Positions 22,262 to 35,164 of a stretch of DNA of 64,000 nucleotides are shown here, piece after piece. The notes below the pieces were generated by a model that was given only the letters and a program-made list of their open reading frames with translations, was not told the origin of the DNA and did no database searches. This stretch comes from Populus alba (Eukaryota; Streptophyta; Magnoliopsida; Malpighiales; Salicaceae). The stretch spans positions 7,775,157 to 7,839,156 of the forward strand of contig NC_133301.1 in NCBI RefSeq assembly GCF_005239225.2. The letters run 5' to 3'. Position numbers and translations under genes: made by a program. Position 1 is the stretch's first letter; the number at the start of each line of letters is the position of its first letter.

Positions 22262-25200
22262 ATGGTGTCGTACGTGAGCGCGTTGCTGTACGGAGTAGGA
22301 GGCATAGTAGTAGCAGGGATGGCTTTGCTTGTAGCCTTTCAAGAGAAGCTCGTCTACGTCCCGGTCTTACCCGGTCTCACTAAATCCTACTCGATCACTC
22401 CTGCTCGACTCCGTCTCCTTTACGAGGACGTTTGGCTCCGATCCTCCGATGGCGTCCGCCTTCACGCTTGGTTCATTAAGCTCCTCCCTGAATGCAGAGG
22501 TCACGACTCCGTTATTCATTTCGTTTAACTCAGCTAGGGTTTACATAAAGGGAAAAGAAATTCGAATTTAATTTTGACCTTTTTGTTGACCTTGAATCTG
22601 TTAGAGCTCAATTAGTGAAAGGATTAATTAATTCCTTATATAAACTGGAAATAGGTCGAGTGTAAGTTTGATGTAGATCCGTTGATAATTTAATTTTGAG
22701 TTTCCAAAACTCAGATGTTAGTGTTGATGGTTTTGCAGGTCCAACTGTCCTGTTTTTCCAAGAGAATGCTGGAAGTATCCTTATCATTATAAGCCCTGCA
22801 TTATGTTTGTTGTAATTGTCTCTTGTACTGGGTTCCTTCAGTTTTTGTTATTTTGCTTATTGGCTGGCTGAAACTATAGGCCTTAACTATTAACCTTCAG
22901 ACATTGCTCATCGTCTTGAAATGGTCCGCATAATGATTCAGAGGTTGCAGTGCAACGTGTTCATGCTTTCATATCGAGGGTATGCATTTCCTGATCAAGT
23001 GCTTCAGTTTTTGCGTCATTCCATATTTCATTTTGTTTATATCTCAATGGTAATTGCTGTATTCTTGCTGCTTTTCTGAGTGGAAACAAATGCTTCATCA
23101 TTTCCTTTATCTTAACAGTTATGGAGCAAGTGATGGATATCCTTCGCAGCATGGAATTGCAAAAGATGCTCAGGTGTGGTTCTCAACTCTTTCACTTTAT
23201 CTCCCAATGCTTATCGTGTAGCCTATAGCCATATCCTTAGTTTGCATGTTTTTCTTTTTTTGGGCAGGCTGCTCTGGATCATCTTTCACAGAGGACTGAC
23301 ATTGACACATCTAGAATAGTCGTGTTTGGGCGGTCACTTGGGGGTGCAGTTGGGGCTCAGCTCACTAAAAACAACCCTGATAAGGTACTGCTCCAGATAG
23401 TTCTGTTAGTACTACTATATGCATTGTGTTTCTGGAGTTCAAAATCTTGTTTATGGTTTTTTCATAATTAAAAATGTTTTTTCTACACCTGTCATGCAAC
23501 TTCTTGTATTTTGTTGATGAGTCTTCCAGGTCACTTGCATTGTGCTTTTAAGTTTACACAAATTTTGATGGTATAGTCTTTTGTTAGTCATCTTGCGGTG
23601 GATGCTCTGTGTGTTTGTGTGAGTGAAGGAGAAAGAAAGGGTGTTTGTTATTTGAAACCATTAGAATTTGTGAAGTTAATTGTGGAGCCTTGAATGTGAC
23701 TTATAATGAATCAATGAGCCTCAAAAGAGAATAGCTTGGAGTTGTACTGAACAATACTAGTGGGGTCTTTCCTTTTTAGATTTATTTTAGTAAGCACAAA
23801 ATCTGTGATCTTCAACTACTAGTAGCTGTACTTTAATATGAGTAGAGTACAAAGTGGTATAGTTGGAGCCTCATTGTAGGTTTTAAATTGGCATTGCCAT
23901 GCATATGGTTCTTTAATGGATATTCTTTTATTCACATAAAACCAACCTCTTAGGTTTGCTCATTCTAAAGCACTTTTGATACTCAACCCTTTAATTTAAC
24001 TTTTTACTCAACTTCTTACTATCCTGTCAATAAGGGGAGAAATTAAGCAATTAATCGAGATTGATAGCCAAGAAATATCGAATAGACATATTTGTCATAC
24101 ATGCCATGTGTATCTATAATTACTGGCAATAAAGGGAAGGGAATCAAGTACATGCAAACTTTTTTGTTTTACATGTACAATTGTGTATATTTAAAAAAAG
24201 GGATTAGAGATAACACCAATAGTATCCATCCTTCATGTTATAATTGCATAATTGGAGGTTTGGGTAAATTTTTGAGAAGTTGAGGTAACTAAGTATTGTT
24301 AGCCCTTGTAAAATCAAGGGAGTAGAAAAAAACGAGAGAGAAAAGGAGAATTCAACAGAAAATATTGTCCTTTGTCATGAGTTTTTGTATTAGATTTAAT
24401 GTGTTTCTACAATACAAGTGTATATGTGCTAATCCTTGTACAAATAAAAAAAATACAGAAAAAAAAATGTCTCCAATAGAATTAGGCAAGTACAAAAAAG
24501 TAAAAATATGTCTTCTTGTATGGTTAGGAAGTCTATTGGGCCTCCTTACTAGTATTGGCTCTTATTGCCCACAACCAACTTAGATTGAAAAAAGACAATG
24601 GGTAGAGCTTAATGCTTTGGTGGGAACATTCACTATCTAATCACCAGTGTTAATAAACTGAACTTGTAATTCCTTTTTCGCAACCATATCACAAACAAAT
24701 TGAAAATCAATTTCAACACGTTTCATGTGTGAATGAAAAACCGGATTAGCTGTGAGATAAATTGCTCCATGATTATCACACTCTAAGATAGGAGGAAAAG
24801 GGGACAAACAACCAAGTTTAGACAAAAAAGAGGAGAGCCATCGTAACTCAACAAAACATTGGAAATAGCCTTATATTCAACCTTCATAGAAGATTGAGCA
24901 ACCTTTTTTTGCTTACTAGACTTCCAAGAGAGAAGGTTATGATGAGATAAATAGCATAAGCACTTGTAGACTTTTGATAATTAACATTACCAGCTCAAAC
25001 AAAGTTACTGAAGCCATGTAGTTGATCATAAAGGGTGTTTAAAGATAAGTCAAAATGAGATGTACCATGAACATAACATATGTTTAACCGCAAACTAATG
25101 GTCCTCAGATTGAGCATGAACTAACAAACCTTTTTAGTAGCAAAGGAAATATCTGGCTATGTAAAAGTAAGATACTGAAGAGCTCTAATCACCTGACAAT

Positions 25201-28200
25201 ATAAAGTAGGGTTAGAGTAAGCAAAACCATCGTTAGAGGTGGTAGAAAGACAAGAACCAACAACAATCGGTGCGGAAACTAACTAACATTGGGCCATGCT
25301 AGCCTTGTGTGCAATGTCTATGGCATAGCGAGACTAGGAGAAGGATAGTATATGAGAAGAATTTTGTACCTCAATACCAAGAAAGTAACTCATATGGTCC
25401 AAATCTTGAATAGAGAATTCTGCAGTGAGATGAACAAGCAACTAAGTTACATAAAAAAGATCATTACTTGTGACAAGAATGTCATCAACATAAACCATAA
25501 TATAGATGCAAATAGTTGAGAATCGGTATATACAAAGTGATGTGTTAGTTTGACACTTGTGAAGGCCAAGACCCCACAAGAATTGGTGTAGCTGATGGAA
25601 TCATGCACATGGTGGTTGTTCAAGTCCATAGAGAGATTTGTGAAGTTTGCATACATGAGAAGGAAGGTGAAGATTAACAAAACATGAAGGCTGCTGCATG
25701 TAAACATGAGTGTCAATAAAACCATTAAGGCATTATGAACATCCAAATGATGAATATACTAACCTAGGGAAATATCAATAGCCAAAATTGTGGTTGGCTT
25801 GACAACAAGAGTGAAGTTCTCATCAAAGTTAGTGCCTTCCTATTGATAATATCCTTTGGCTACCAGCCAAGCTTTATAGAATTCAATGGATCCATCAACT
25901 TTCTATTTAATCTTGTACACTCACTTGCAACCAGTAACATTATTAGAGGGATCAAAAGGAATCGAAGACTAGGTGTGATTGCGTGGACCAGTGCATCAAT
26001 TTTTGCAGTTGTTGCTGAATCTTGCTCTCGATATTATTTGGCTGCTGTATAACAAGTAGGTTTGGATAAAAAAAGGGTGAAACAACTTTGGTCAAGGAAA
26101 GATGCGAGACAAGAAAGTGTTTGGGCTGACGTGAACGAAGGGTCACAAGGAAAGTACAAATAAAGTACTATTTAGTGGGAGATTCATAGGAGAAGATGAA
26201 CTAGGGGAGTTGTTGTCTTTGACAATTTTGGGACCAACAATAATGGATAGAGTCTAGAGGTAGATGGATGGTACAAAATAACACGAGACTATTGAAGTTG
26301 GAGAATGATAACTAGATGGTGAGATTGAAAAAGGGATTGAAAATGGAGTAGCACGAGGAGTCCCATAACTAGGAGATGTAGTGGAAAGAGGTGATGTAGA
26401 GGACGAGATAGAAAAATAAGGTAATATGATAGGCATGAGAATGCTAATCCATTGAGAACTAACAACAAGAGGACAAAAAGGCAAGGACTGTGATGACAAA
26501 GAGGAAACTAGTGAAATGGACTTGACATAAGGAAAGGAAGATACATGGAACATACAATGATGGATGCCTTAGACACGGAGAGTAGAGATATCCATGCAAC
26601 AATATTTAATGTGATCCAAACTATAACCAAGGAAGATAGATGGGATAGAGCAAAAATCAAGTTTACGTTTATTGTATGAATTTAAAAACGAGAAGCGTAA
26701 ACAACCAAAAACCTTTAAAAATGCATAGTTAGGTTGTAGTTTGAAAACTTTTGAAAAAGGAGATTGATGCTGAAGAATTTGCGTAAGTGGCAAGCGATTC
26801 AATTAAAATGATAATTGGCTTAGGAAGAAATCTGACAAGCCTTATTAATGCAAGATGCGAGAGTATGGATGACCAAGACGTTGATACCAGACTTGTGGGT
26901 AGTTCTTGCGATAGAGAACTCTTGAGGACTAGAGAAAGGGTTAGTACTAAAGCTAATATAAACCATCTTTAATTGCGCTGGACAAGAGGATGACTATGAA
27001 AACTTGATCTAGACAAGATAAAAGTGACTATGAAATTAAAAAAAAACATCATTATCTAAAACAAATTGTCAGGATCAAGAATGTGTAAAATAGGAAATTT
27101 TTGGGAATGTTGAGGTATGTGAATTGAAGTATAGCCAAGGTGCAAGATATTAAGTTTCTTACTTTCACTTACTACAAGTTGTTCGAAGCAAGTGAAGGGT
27201 TTCACTTACTCCAAGTTGTTTGAAGCAAGTGTAGGGTTCCATATGAGTGAGTCCAAGAATATCTGACGTGACATGATTTGTTGCCCGGGTATCAAGATGC
27301 CATGATTGATCATGATTTGAAGAGTGACTAGTTCAAGCAGTGTTGGTTGAAGGTATAGGCCTAAAATTGAATTGAAGATTCTGAAGAGTTTCCTCTTAGG
27401 AGAGAACCAATACTTGAAAAGCAGAAAAAACATGATAGGGCAATATGATAATAGTTATTGTATATTTGGCCCTAGGTTTGGATGGCATGCCATGGTTGAT
27501 TCAACTTAATTCATTCCCCACCTATTTTTTTTTCTTTTTATTTTGGCGACCTCACTAATTTCTATCATGCCTCTTTGTTGAAAAGACCATTTCAACCAGT
27601 CAAGGAACCGAGGTTAAAGTTGTTACCTTTATCAACAGAAGTGGACTGTCTAACAATGCTGGTGTAAGGGGTAGTCATGTCATCAACAAGCATGGATCCA
27701 ATGGAGAGCATAGAAAAGTCATCAATGTGTAAGAATTCATAGGTCAAGAGTAAACTATGCAATTTTAAGATGGTAACAAGTTTGAATCGAGCTGTTGGAG
27801 TGGTTACTAAGCCCTTGAACTTTAATCATAGATCTTTGAACATATACAAGTTAAAATATGTGAGAGTGTGTGGTTTCCAAATTGCTGTCAATTCATCACT
27901 ATATTATGTCCCTTGTCATAGTTCAAGAAGGCTTGAGTGAAAGGCAAGAGAGATCATCCAAGGAAGTCATGGATGCTATTGAGCAAAAGCTTTGATGCCA
28001 TATAAAATCAAGAGAATGGAAGAGAGAAGGAAAATTCAGCAAAAAATATTACATCGCTTGTCATGAGTTTTGTTTTAGATTCAATGTGTTTTTGTATAAA
28101 TAAGAAAAATACAAAACATGAAAAGCATGTCTCATTGTATGGCTAGGAAGTCTTCCGAGCTTCCTCATTAGAATTGGGCTATAGCCCTGTCTAAAATTGA

Positions 28201-29626
28201 CTAGTAGCTTGTTCAAGTTAAAGCCAGTGCAAGGAAGTTTTAGCATATACATGCAATGACATGCGTTAAAGATATTCTAATATACAAGTTTTGACATATA
28301 TTTCATTGTCTGAGCCTTAACAAAGAAAGGGAGGAACCAAAATTGTGGTTCCTAGTACCCAATTGTGGTTTCTAGAAAAATGTTCACCAGATAACGGGAA
28401 GAGACTTTGCTGGTTTTGATTTATCATATTCTCTTGTTTTGGTAGACATATCACCTTAACTAGAATGTTCAATTTTTCTTTTTTGGAAATATTCGTTGAT
28501 GACTTCAATTTACCTGGTTAAGATGCAGATTATGAGTAATGGCTAGGACAGCTGTTTATTCTTCTCTTTTGTATTTTGCTTTCACCTTGCATTTCTTTCT
28601 AGTTTGAAATATGATAATCTTAATATGCTAATTTACTGTCTTCCCTTTCCATCTACACTATTCATTTCATTAACATTAAAGAAACCATACACACTTACTA
28701 CTCATCTTGGTTACTTTTGATTGAATGGAATTTATTCACTTTCTCTGTTGGAGTTCAAACTTTTAGGTAATATTATTCTTTTAGTCATCATCTTTTATTG
28801 GCTTTATCATTTCAGGTTGCTGCATTGATCTTGGAGAACACTTTTACATCCATTCTAGACATGGCAGGAGTTCTACTGCCCTTCCTAAAGTGGTTTATTG
28901 GAGGCACAGGTTCAAAAGGGCCTAAAATTCTTAATTTTCTTGTACGTTCTCCATGGAGTACCATTGACATTGTTGGCCAGGTGAGATCAAATGTTGGTGG
29001 AATCTCATGCTATCAATTATTGATTATTTATGAATACAACGCACTTTTGCATTTTAAAATGATTGGAATACCATGTCAATCTCTTGTTGATACCCATAGC
29101 ATGTTTCTATATCTTCTATTATTCGAGAATGTATATTTGGAGTTATAGGCTGGATGCACCCCTTGCTTCTCTTTGGTTTGTGAAAGAATTAAAGCGCATG
29201 TGCCAATCTTGTGTGATTTGCCTATACAACATAGCTTGTTGAAGTTGAACTAGCTATTTTCAAAATTGAGTTTCTGCAAATGGAAATTACAGTTCATTGA
29301 TGCTTTTCTACCCTTTTGATTTCCTCTATCTGTTCATCATGGATTGACCTTCTTAATTGCAGATTAATCAGCCAATTCTTTTTCTTTCTGGATTGCAAGA
29401 TGAAATGGTTCCTCCATCACATATGCAAATGCTCTACGCTAAAGTAGCTTCTCATAATAGGAAATGCATCTTTGTGGAGTTTCCTAATGGCATGCATATG
29501 GACACTTGGCTTGCTGGTGGTGATCACTACTGGAGAACTATTCAGCAGTTTATTGGAAACCATGTTCCAGAGATAAAGGAACATGAATCATCCCACGATG
29601 ACAAAGGTGATTCTTTTTCTTCTTGA
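22262..29626 (+). CDS. WAV2: WAV2-like alpha/beta hydrolase (Bem46 family)
   Basis: Seven exons: 22262-22499, 22739-22774, 22901-22979, 23119-23173, 23268-23384, 28816-28980 and 29363-29626, all GT-AG, giving 317 residues. Residues 5-25 form one hydrophobic membrane segment (VSALLYGVGGIVVAGMALLVA). An alpha/beta hydrolase domain follows, with the nucleophile Ser159 in FGRSLGG, Asp243 in SGLQDEMVPP and His275 in NGMHMDTW, so the catalytic triad is complete. The sequence agrees with Arabidopsis WAV2 (about 308 residues), a membrane-associated Bem46/ABHD13 protein that restrains root bending; its substrate is not known to me. Exon 2 is only 36 bases. Intron 5 is 5.4 kb because of an antisense copia element. 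Start chosen for the N-terminal match to the family. Confidence 0.95.
24610..24830 (-). pseudogene. Copia RNase H remnant
   Basis: Encodes CDNHGAIYLTANPVFHSHMK followed by VEIDFQFVCDMVAKKELQV, the typical end of copia pol (active-site Asp of CDN kept). The frame breaks on both sides. Confidence 0.85.
25180..26150 (-). pseudogene. Copia reverse transcriptase remnant
   Basis: Recognisable pieces in changing frames: DVHNAL near 25745, where copia has a DVxNAFLxG motif; NFTNLSMDLNNH near 25640, standing for the family KLxKSLYGLKQ; and a degenerate LWFMLMTFLSQ near 25490, where the YVDD motif should lie. Several frameshifts and stops. Confidence 0.7.
26569..26802 (-). pseudogene. Copia integrase C-terminal remnant
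   Basis: Reads LKVFGCLRFSF, then KRKLDFCSIPSIFLGYSLDH, matching the region after the copia integrase core (FGC, KxxFLGY). The preceding catalytic core (26800-27500) is too decayed to outline. Confidence 0.8.
27164..27237. repeat. 37-bp tandem duplication inside the copia element
   Basis: Two adjacent 37-base units, TTCACTTACTACAAGTTGTT... and TTCACTTACTCCAAGTTGTT..., differing at about three bases. Confidence 0.9.
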
Positions 29627-30640
29627 AATCTTATGAAATTATGTCTTGAAAAAATCCCCTTTAATGTAATTGGTGAAGGAAAAACAGGGATCTAAATCAT
29701 CTTTGATTGGATGGAATTTGTCCCCTGATTTGGGCTCTTTTAGTCTTCTTCTGCTACATCATTTGATGCCTTATGTTAGGGACTTTTGGATAACCCAATG
29801 TTTGGACTCTTAGGCATCATGGGAGACAGCCTGCATTTCTCTTTAGCTTTTCCTTCTTGTTGCACTCGATAACCATTATAACTAATCTCTTGTAAGCAAA
29901 AGATAATCTACAAGTTTTCAAGTTCTAATACTTCAATGGTCTGCTCAGCTTGTATTCAATTGACATGTCTTTTTCCTTCCGTAGGCACTTTCTTGCAGAC
30001 ATTGTTTACATGACAAACTGCTGGATGTGTATTGTACTCTTGTATTTCTCCCTTTACATTGCAATCCTCCTTGACAACCTATTTATGTTGTATTTCACAT
30101 TTCAGTGCTATTATAATACCTCTTGTTATGGCATGTGGAATAACCAGCTTTAGAATCCGAGTTACGATAGAGATATTTACCACTGCCATGATGGCCCAAG
30201 TTCAACTCACTGCCCAAACTCACCTCCTTTATGTACTTTTTAACGAGCTTCCTTGTATTTCTGCTTCCAGATATTGAGGGGAGGTGACTTCATTTAGAAT
30301 TTTGAGATGTTATAAATGGGCTCATGACAGCGACTTGAACTCTGAAGTATTGGTACCTTTTTTTCTTTTTTCCTTGAAGTTGCAGCAATTAAAAGCTCTT
30401 TGTGATGAATTCCGCTCACTGAATAGTGAAATCAGTTCAAGGCATTATGGTTTTCTTTGAGATTTTTGTTGGTTTTACAAGCTTCAGCAGATGCTTAGAA
30501 AATATGAACGCCCATTGGTATAGTGTACAACATTTGATACATCTCCTTAGCTAGTGAATTCTGACCGGTTCTGATTGTATGAAAGAAATCTATGAAAATT
30601 GAAATAAATTCTTGGAGTTCGTATGCTGGACTCGTGTGTT
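29627..30640 (+). other. WAV2 3' UTR and downstream flank
   Basis: Moderate-GC, transcript-like sequence after the TGA, with a donor/acceptor-like pair that could be a 3' UTR intron (acceptor-like TTCCGTAG near 29984). The short frames at 29950-30277 show no known domain. Confidence 0.4.
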
Positions 30641-31941
30641 TCCTAGCAGTTTTTACTTCGACATTCTAGGTCTTTTAAAGTTTCCTCAATACTAATTATT
30701 ATTTGCATTGCTTGGTACGCCTAATATATATATTAACAAAGATATATGAAGGCAACTTTTGTATATAAACTTTATGTAATTTAAGAAATATATTATTAGT
30801 TAAATTGTAAAACTAATAATTAAGAAATGATGGCATCAAAGGGGTGGCATGGAAGTTGTGGTAGTGACAATATGATAATAGTTGATTTGATGTTAATATG
30901 ATAATGGTTATAGTAATATTATTAAATTGATGATTGTTATTTGATTAGTAAATAATGATAATTATACTAAGCAGTGATAATTATTAGTAAAAATTTTAAG
31001 GGGAAATTACTTTAAACCTTCAAGTATGGGTGTCGTGACATTTTTCCTTTTAGTTTTTGAAGGCTTACATTTTAAATACCACATCAGGTAAAAGCCAGCT
31101 TTAAAATTTGGATAAAAAAACACTAAAATATACTTGACTGATATTTTTTTTGTCCTTTCCCTCTTTTGTGGTTTTTTCGTACTCGTCTCTTTCTATATCC
31201 ATCAACTACCATATTAAAATTAATATCGCAATGGTATGTGATATTAATTTTAATAAATACATAATGATAACTTATTGCTACTCATTAAACTCTTAAGATA
31301 AGATTTTCACAAATTTAAAGACTAGTATCTTTAATAAAGGATTTTAATCTCATTTTACTAGTTGTTTTTCTTATCATATTTATGTATTAATCATATTCTT
31401 TATAGGCTTCATATAAAAAATGGTAGCTATTTCACTCATAATTGCTTCATTATCATAAATATGACTATAAACTCTTGATATGGTTGCTTCACTATCATAG
31501 TACAAAACAAAAATAAAATAAAATAAAAAATCTAGCAATAAGTTTTTTTAGCTATTCTTCTTCTTTGCCCACAATAGCCAATGTTATTAATTGTGATTTC
31601 AAAATAGAATATTAGATGCATGTTTATTTTTTAGTGTTGTAGGGGACATCTCAGCAACTTATTAGGATAGGTAGGGGTAAAGTTAAAAAAAAAAAATTCC
31701 CATCTACTTTTAGGGTAATTAAAAATTCTAATTGGTCTTCAAATATTCAATATTTTTGAACTTTCAAGGAACAAGACCCGTTTAAAATTCATATTATCAT
31801 TGGGTTGATTCTTAAAAGAAAATCATCTAAAAAAGAGAGGTTTTTATTATTATAAGAAAATAATGAAGTATCAACATCTGCACGACGAGATCCATAGAAT
31901 CATACAACCACTAGATTGATTATTTGATAAGAAAAAAAAAA

Positions 31942-31998
<57 letters not shown>

Positions 31999-32040
31999 AT
32001 AATCATACAATTTAAAAATATTGTTAAAAACCATACATAA
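30641..32040. other. Intergenic, AT-rich
   Basis: No gene. Contains TGATAATAGTTGATTTGATG-like mini repeats (about 30865-30980) and the AT tract listed below. Confidence 0.5.
31942..31994. repeat. (TA)n microsatellite
   Basis: About 26 TA units. Confidence 0.95.
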
Positions 32041-32084
32041 AATCAAGCACACCCACATTCAAAATCAAACACATCCATAAGCAA

Positions 32085-32365
32085 AATCAAACCATTGAAT
32101 CTTTTGCAACCCATCCTTCCAATCCTATTAGAGATATTGATTCTAGGTTGTATTTCACCCAGGAAAATAAATTCCGAGCAACATCATGTTCTAAGGTTGC
32201 CACATAATGACATAAACCCCAACATTTCAAATATTATTACAGTAACCCATAAAGAATCAATAATAAATTACGAACTATTCCAAATGAGTAAAAATTTATA
32301 TGAGATCTTAAAACAACCTTCAAAAGCTAAGCATCGTTGCATGAAAATCATGCATTGTCATGACT
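32085..32365. repeat. Direct repeat, copy 1
   Basis: Pairs with 34555-34870: both carry GATATTGATTC, TATTTCACC..GAAAATAAAT, GGTTGCCACA.AAT and CAACA.TTCAAATATT in the same order. About 2.5 kb separates them, with the two tandem arrays between. May be the edges of an old retroelement or a segmental duplication. Confidence 0.7.
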
Positions 32366-32854
32366 AGAGGCACATGCATATACGCTTGATAATTGGAGAG
32401 GTGCATGAATTGCTGGATTGAATTACATGATTATAGGAAGTTTTGTTTTTGTTTTTGTTTTTGTTTTTTGCTCTTTGTTAGACTATTTCCACTACTACCA
32501 TTATTATTATTATTATTATTTTTTTTATTAAAATAAGGTGGTTACTACTACTATTATTTGTTTTTTATTTTTTCAAAAGAAGGTTATGTTTGTTGTTATA
32601 GTGGGTGTTTATTGATGAATTTGTGTGTAGCAGTTAAGTTGGTTTTGGCCGTAAAAGGAGAGGGGATGTTATGGTATGGTGTTGAGTGAGAGATCTACGG
32701 AAGCAAAAGGAGGCTGCCAACTATGGTTGAGTTAGTGAGTGGGAGGAAGATGATGAAAAATACATTTTTCAATGATTTTTGTGTAGCATGGTTGTAAAGA
32801 ACTATAAAAAAGCACTTGAAAATGAAAGAAATGCCTTGAAAATGCAGAAAATTA

Positions 32855-33115
32855 AATGGATCAACTCGATAGGTGACCTACCTTGACTAGAAAATCAAAT
32901 GAGTCAACTTGATAGGCGATCAATCTTAGTATAAAATTTAAATGGTTAAAATTATTAAATGATTAACCTTAATATAAAGTAAAACTGTTAGATGACCAAT
33001 CTCAACATAAAATTTAAATGGGTAAAACTTATTAGGTGACCAACCTCACAATGCAATTTAAAATAGTCAAATTTGTTAAGTGAATAGCCTTAATGTGCGG
33101 TAAATTGTAGAGTTT
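32855..33115. repeat. Degenerate tandem array A (about 50-bp unit)
   Basis: About five units built on TTAGGTGACCAACCTCAATA followed by TAAAATTTAAATGGGTCAAA-like text. Non-coding. Confidence 0.7.
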
Positions 33116-33234
33116 AATTTGACTTACTGAGATTCGTTCAAAGATTTTCTAATTGTAGACTCGATTTGAACTTGTCATCTTCTTTTTCTTCTTCTTCTTG
33201 AGAAAATAAGATAGTCAATTGAAGAATAATTTAA

Positions 33235-34235
33235 ATATGGTTGGTTTATGGAATGACCAACTTGAAGGGTGGTATTTTTATAGAGCAATTCGCTAAAAGT
33301 GATTTTTAATCAATCTTAATATAAAGTGATGAACATAAAGCTATTCTTAATGTGTCATTTTAGAGTGATGAACTCAAAATTATTTAAAAAACAGTCATTT
33401 CAAGTTTCTAGAGTGACAAACTTGAAATGATTTAAAAAAAATAGTCATTTTACAAAGTGATGAACATGAAGTTATTTTTTTTATATTGTCATTTAATATA
33501 GTGATGACCTTGAAGATATTTTTTAAAATATACTTATTTATAGAGTGACAAACTCGGAGTAATTTTTTAAAAAATATAATGTAAATTGATTTTTAACCTA
33601 TCATTTTAAAAAGTGATTTTAAAAAAATATGGTCATTTTAGTGAGTGAGGAACTCGAAATGATTTTTAAAAACATGGTCAATTCATAAAGTGATAAACTC
33701 AAAGTGATTTAAAAAAATAATCATTTTACAAAGTGATAAACTCAAAATGGTTTAAAAAACATAGTCAATTATAGAGTGATAAATTCGAAGTGATTTTTAA
33801 AAAATATAATTATTTTATAGAGTGATAAACTCAAAGTGATTCTTTTTTAAATATAGACATTTTGCATGGTGATGAACTCAAATATATATTTAAAAAAATA
33901 CAGTTTTTTTATAGAATGACAAACTCGAAATGATTTTATAAAATATAATCAAACTCAAATTAATTTTCAACCTAGTATTTTTTAGAGAGATGAACTCAAA
34001 GTGATTTTAAAAAACATAGTTATTTTTATAGAGGGATAAACTCGAAGCAACTTAAAAAATTTCATTATTTTATAGAGTGGCAAGCTCAAAATAATTTTTT
34101 TTTATAAAATATACTTGAATCTTTAAGTGATTTTAAAAAAATATAGTCATTTTATAGAGCAACAACCTTTAAGTGAATTTAAAAATATGATCATTTTGTA
34201 GAGCAACAAACTTGAAGTGATTTTAAAAATACTTT
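33235..34235. repeat. Degenerate tandem array B (about 50-55-bp unit, near 18 copies)
   Basis: Repeating core GAGTGATGAACTCAAAGTGA, then an A-rich run, then ATAGTCATTTTATA. Copies diverge strongly, and stops occur in all frames, so it is not coding. Confidence 0.85.
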
Positions 34236-34244
34236 TTAGGATAA

Positions 34245-34520
34245 AAAGTAAGTACAAATTGCATATTTTGAAAGCTCAACCTTTCTTTACATTTTTGAAG
34301 TCTTTTGGCTTTCAAAGCGCCAGTGATCGACACTATTTTTAAGATTAAAAGCATTATGCTAAGCCTATGTTAGTCCTTAAAACTAAAAGATACGTTAACC
34401 TCACTATTAAAAAACCTGGTTTAAATCAAGACATAATACAAGCTTGATGAGAATTCATTGATGCTATTTTTATTCCTTTTTTTTTTTTTAAAATAAAAAT
34501 CTACATGCAACAAAAAATCA
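34245..34520. repeat. Dispersed repeat, also at 61.1-61.5 kb
   Basis: The text TATGTTAGTCCTTAAAACTA, then AAAGATACGTTAACCTCA (about 34366-34410), matches TACATCAGTTCTTAAAACTA, then GGAGACACGTTGACCTAA, at about 61232-61280. In both copies a GATGCTATTTTT or GATGTTATTTTT stretch follows. Confidence 0.7.
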
Positions 34521-34554
34521 ATAATAACATTAACACATGTAGTTTCATACTGAA

Positions 34555-34870
34555 ACCAAGCCATTACGCTTTAGATAAACCTATTGCAATCGAATCATAA
34601 GATATTGATTCCGACCATATTTCACCTTGAAAATAAATCCTTAGTGGTATCATACCCTAGGGTTGCCACACAATAATGTAAATTCCAACACTTCAAATAT
34701 TCATAACCATTTGCAATAAATCATCAATCAATTAACAATTATCAACAATTACTAATATATTATTCCAATAAATAAATAATATATTAAAAATTACTTAAAA
34801 ATTCATTAAGACTCAAAATCATCCTTCAAGAGTGAATGGAATCAAGTCAAAACTACTAGGGCGAAGGGAG
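34555..34870. repeat. Direct repeat, copy 2
   Basis: See the copy at 32085-32365; same motif order, roughly three quarters identical by eye. Confidence 0.7.
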
Positions 34871-35164
34871 GTAGTGACGACAAGTGGGGTATACATGTCA
34901 ATGGATGGAATTTATTGTTGGCTCATTGCTGTATATGATAGTGTGGGGTAGAAGCTCGTTAACCACCATGGCAGGTGTGTGGCTCCTCCTATCATCATTT
35001 ACGAGTGGTGTCATCCGCCTTTGCATGTGAAGGGAGATCAAAGCCCTCAAAGTTTTAACTTTTTTTCTCTCTCTTTATTGGTCATGTTTTTCTCTATTTC
35101 CTTTCCCCCCCCCTTCAAGTTAAGGCTATTGTTATCGTAGTTATGTCAAAGAAGATGGTGCTGT

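Larger units (their letters stand above)
24307..28183 (-). mobile_element. Ty1/copia LTR retrotransposon in WAV2 intron, inactive
   Basis: LTR-like repeats lie at about 24307-24565 and 28001-28183 (shared TAAAATCAAG, GTCATGAGTTTT, TTAGATT.AATGTGTTT and TATGG.TAGGAAGTCT). On the minus strand TGGCATCAAAGC, a tRNA-Met-type primer site, precedes the right LTR at 27989-28000. GCCCT flanks the element on both sides (24302-24306 and 28184-28188), a likely 5-bp target duplication. Domain order matches copia: RNase H nearest the left LTR, then RT, then integrase. Frames are short and broken everywhere. It lies opposite to WAV2 transcription. Confidence 0.85.
23385..28815 (+). other. WAV2 intron 5, enlarged by a retrotransposon
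   Basis: Begins GTACTG and ends TTTCAG. About 3.9 of its 5.4 kb is the copia element at 24307-28183. The rest (23385-24306 and 28184-28815) is ordinary AT-rich intron. Confidence 0.9.

Noticed and set aside
33235..34235. CRISPR-like array
   Set aside because: Eukaryotic context; units are degenerate and contiguous with no unique spacers between exact repeats.
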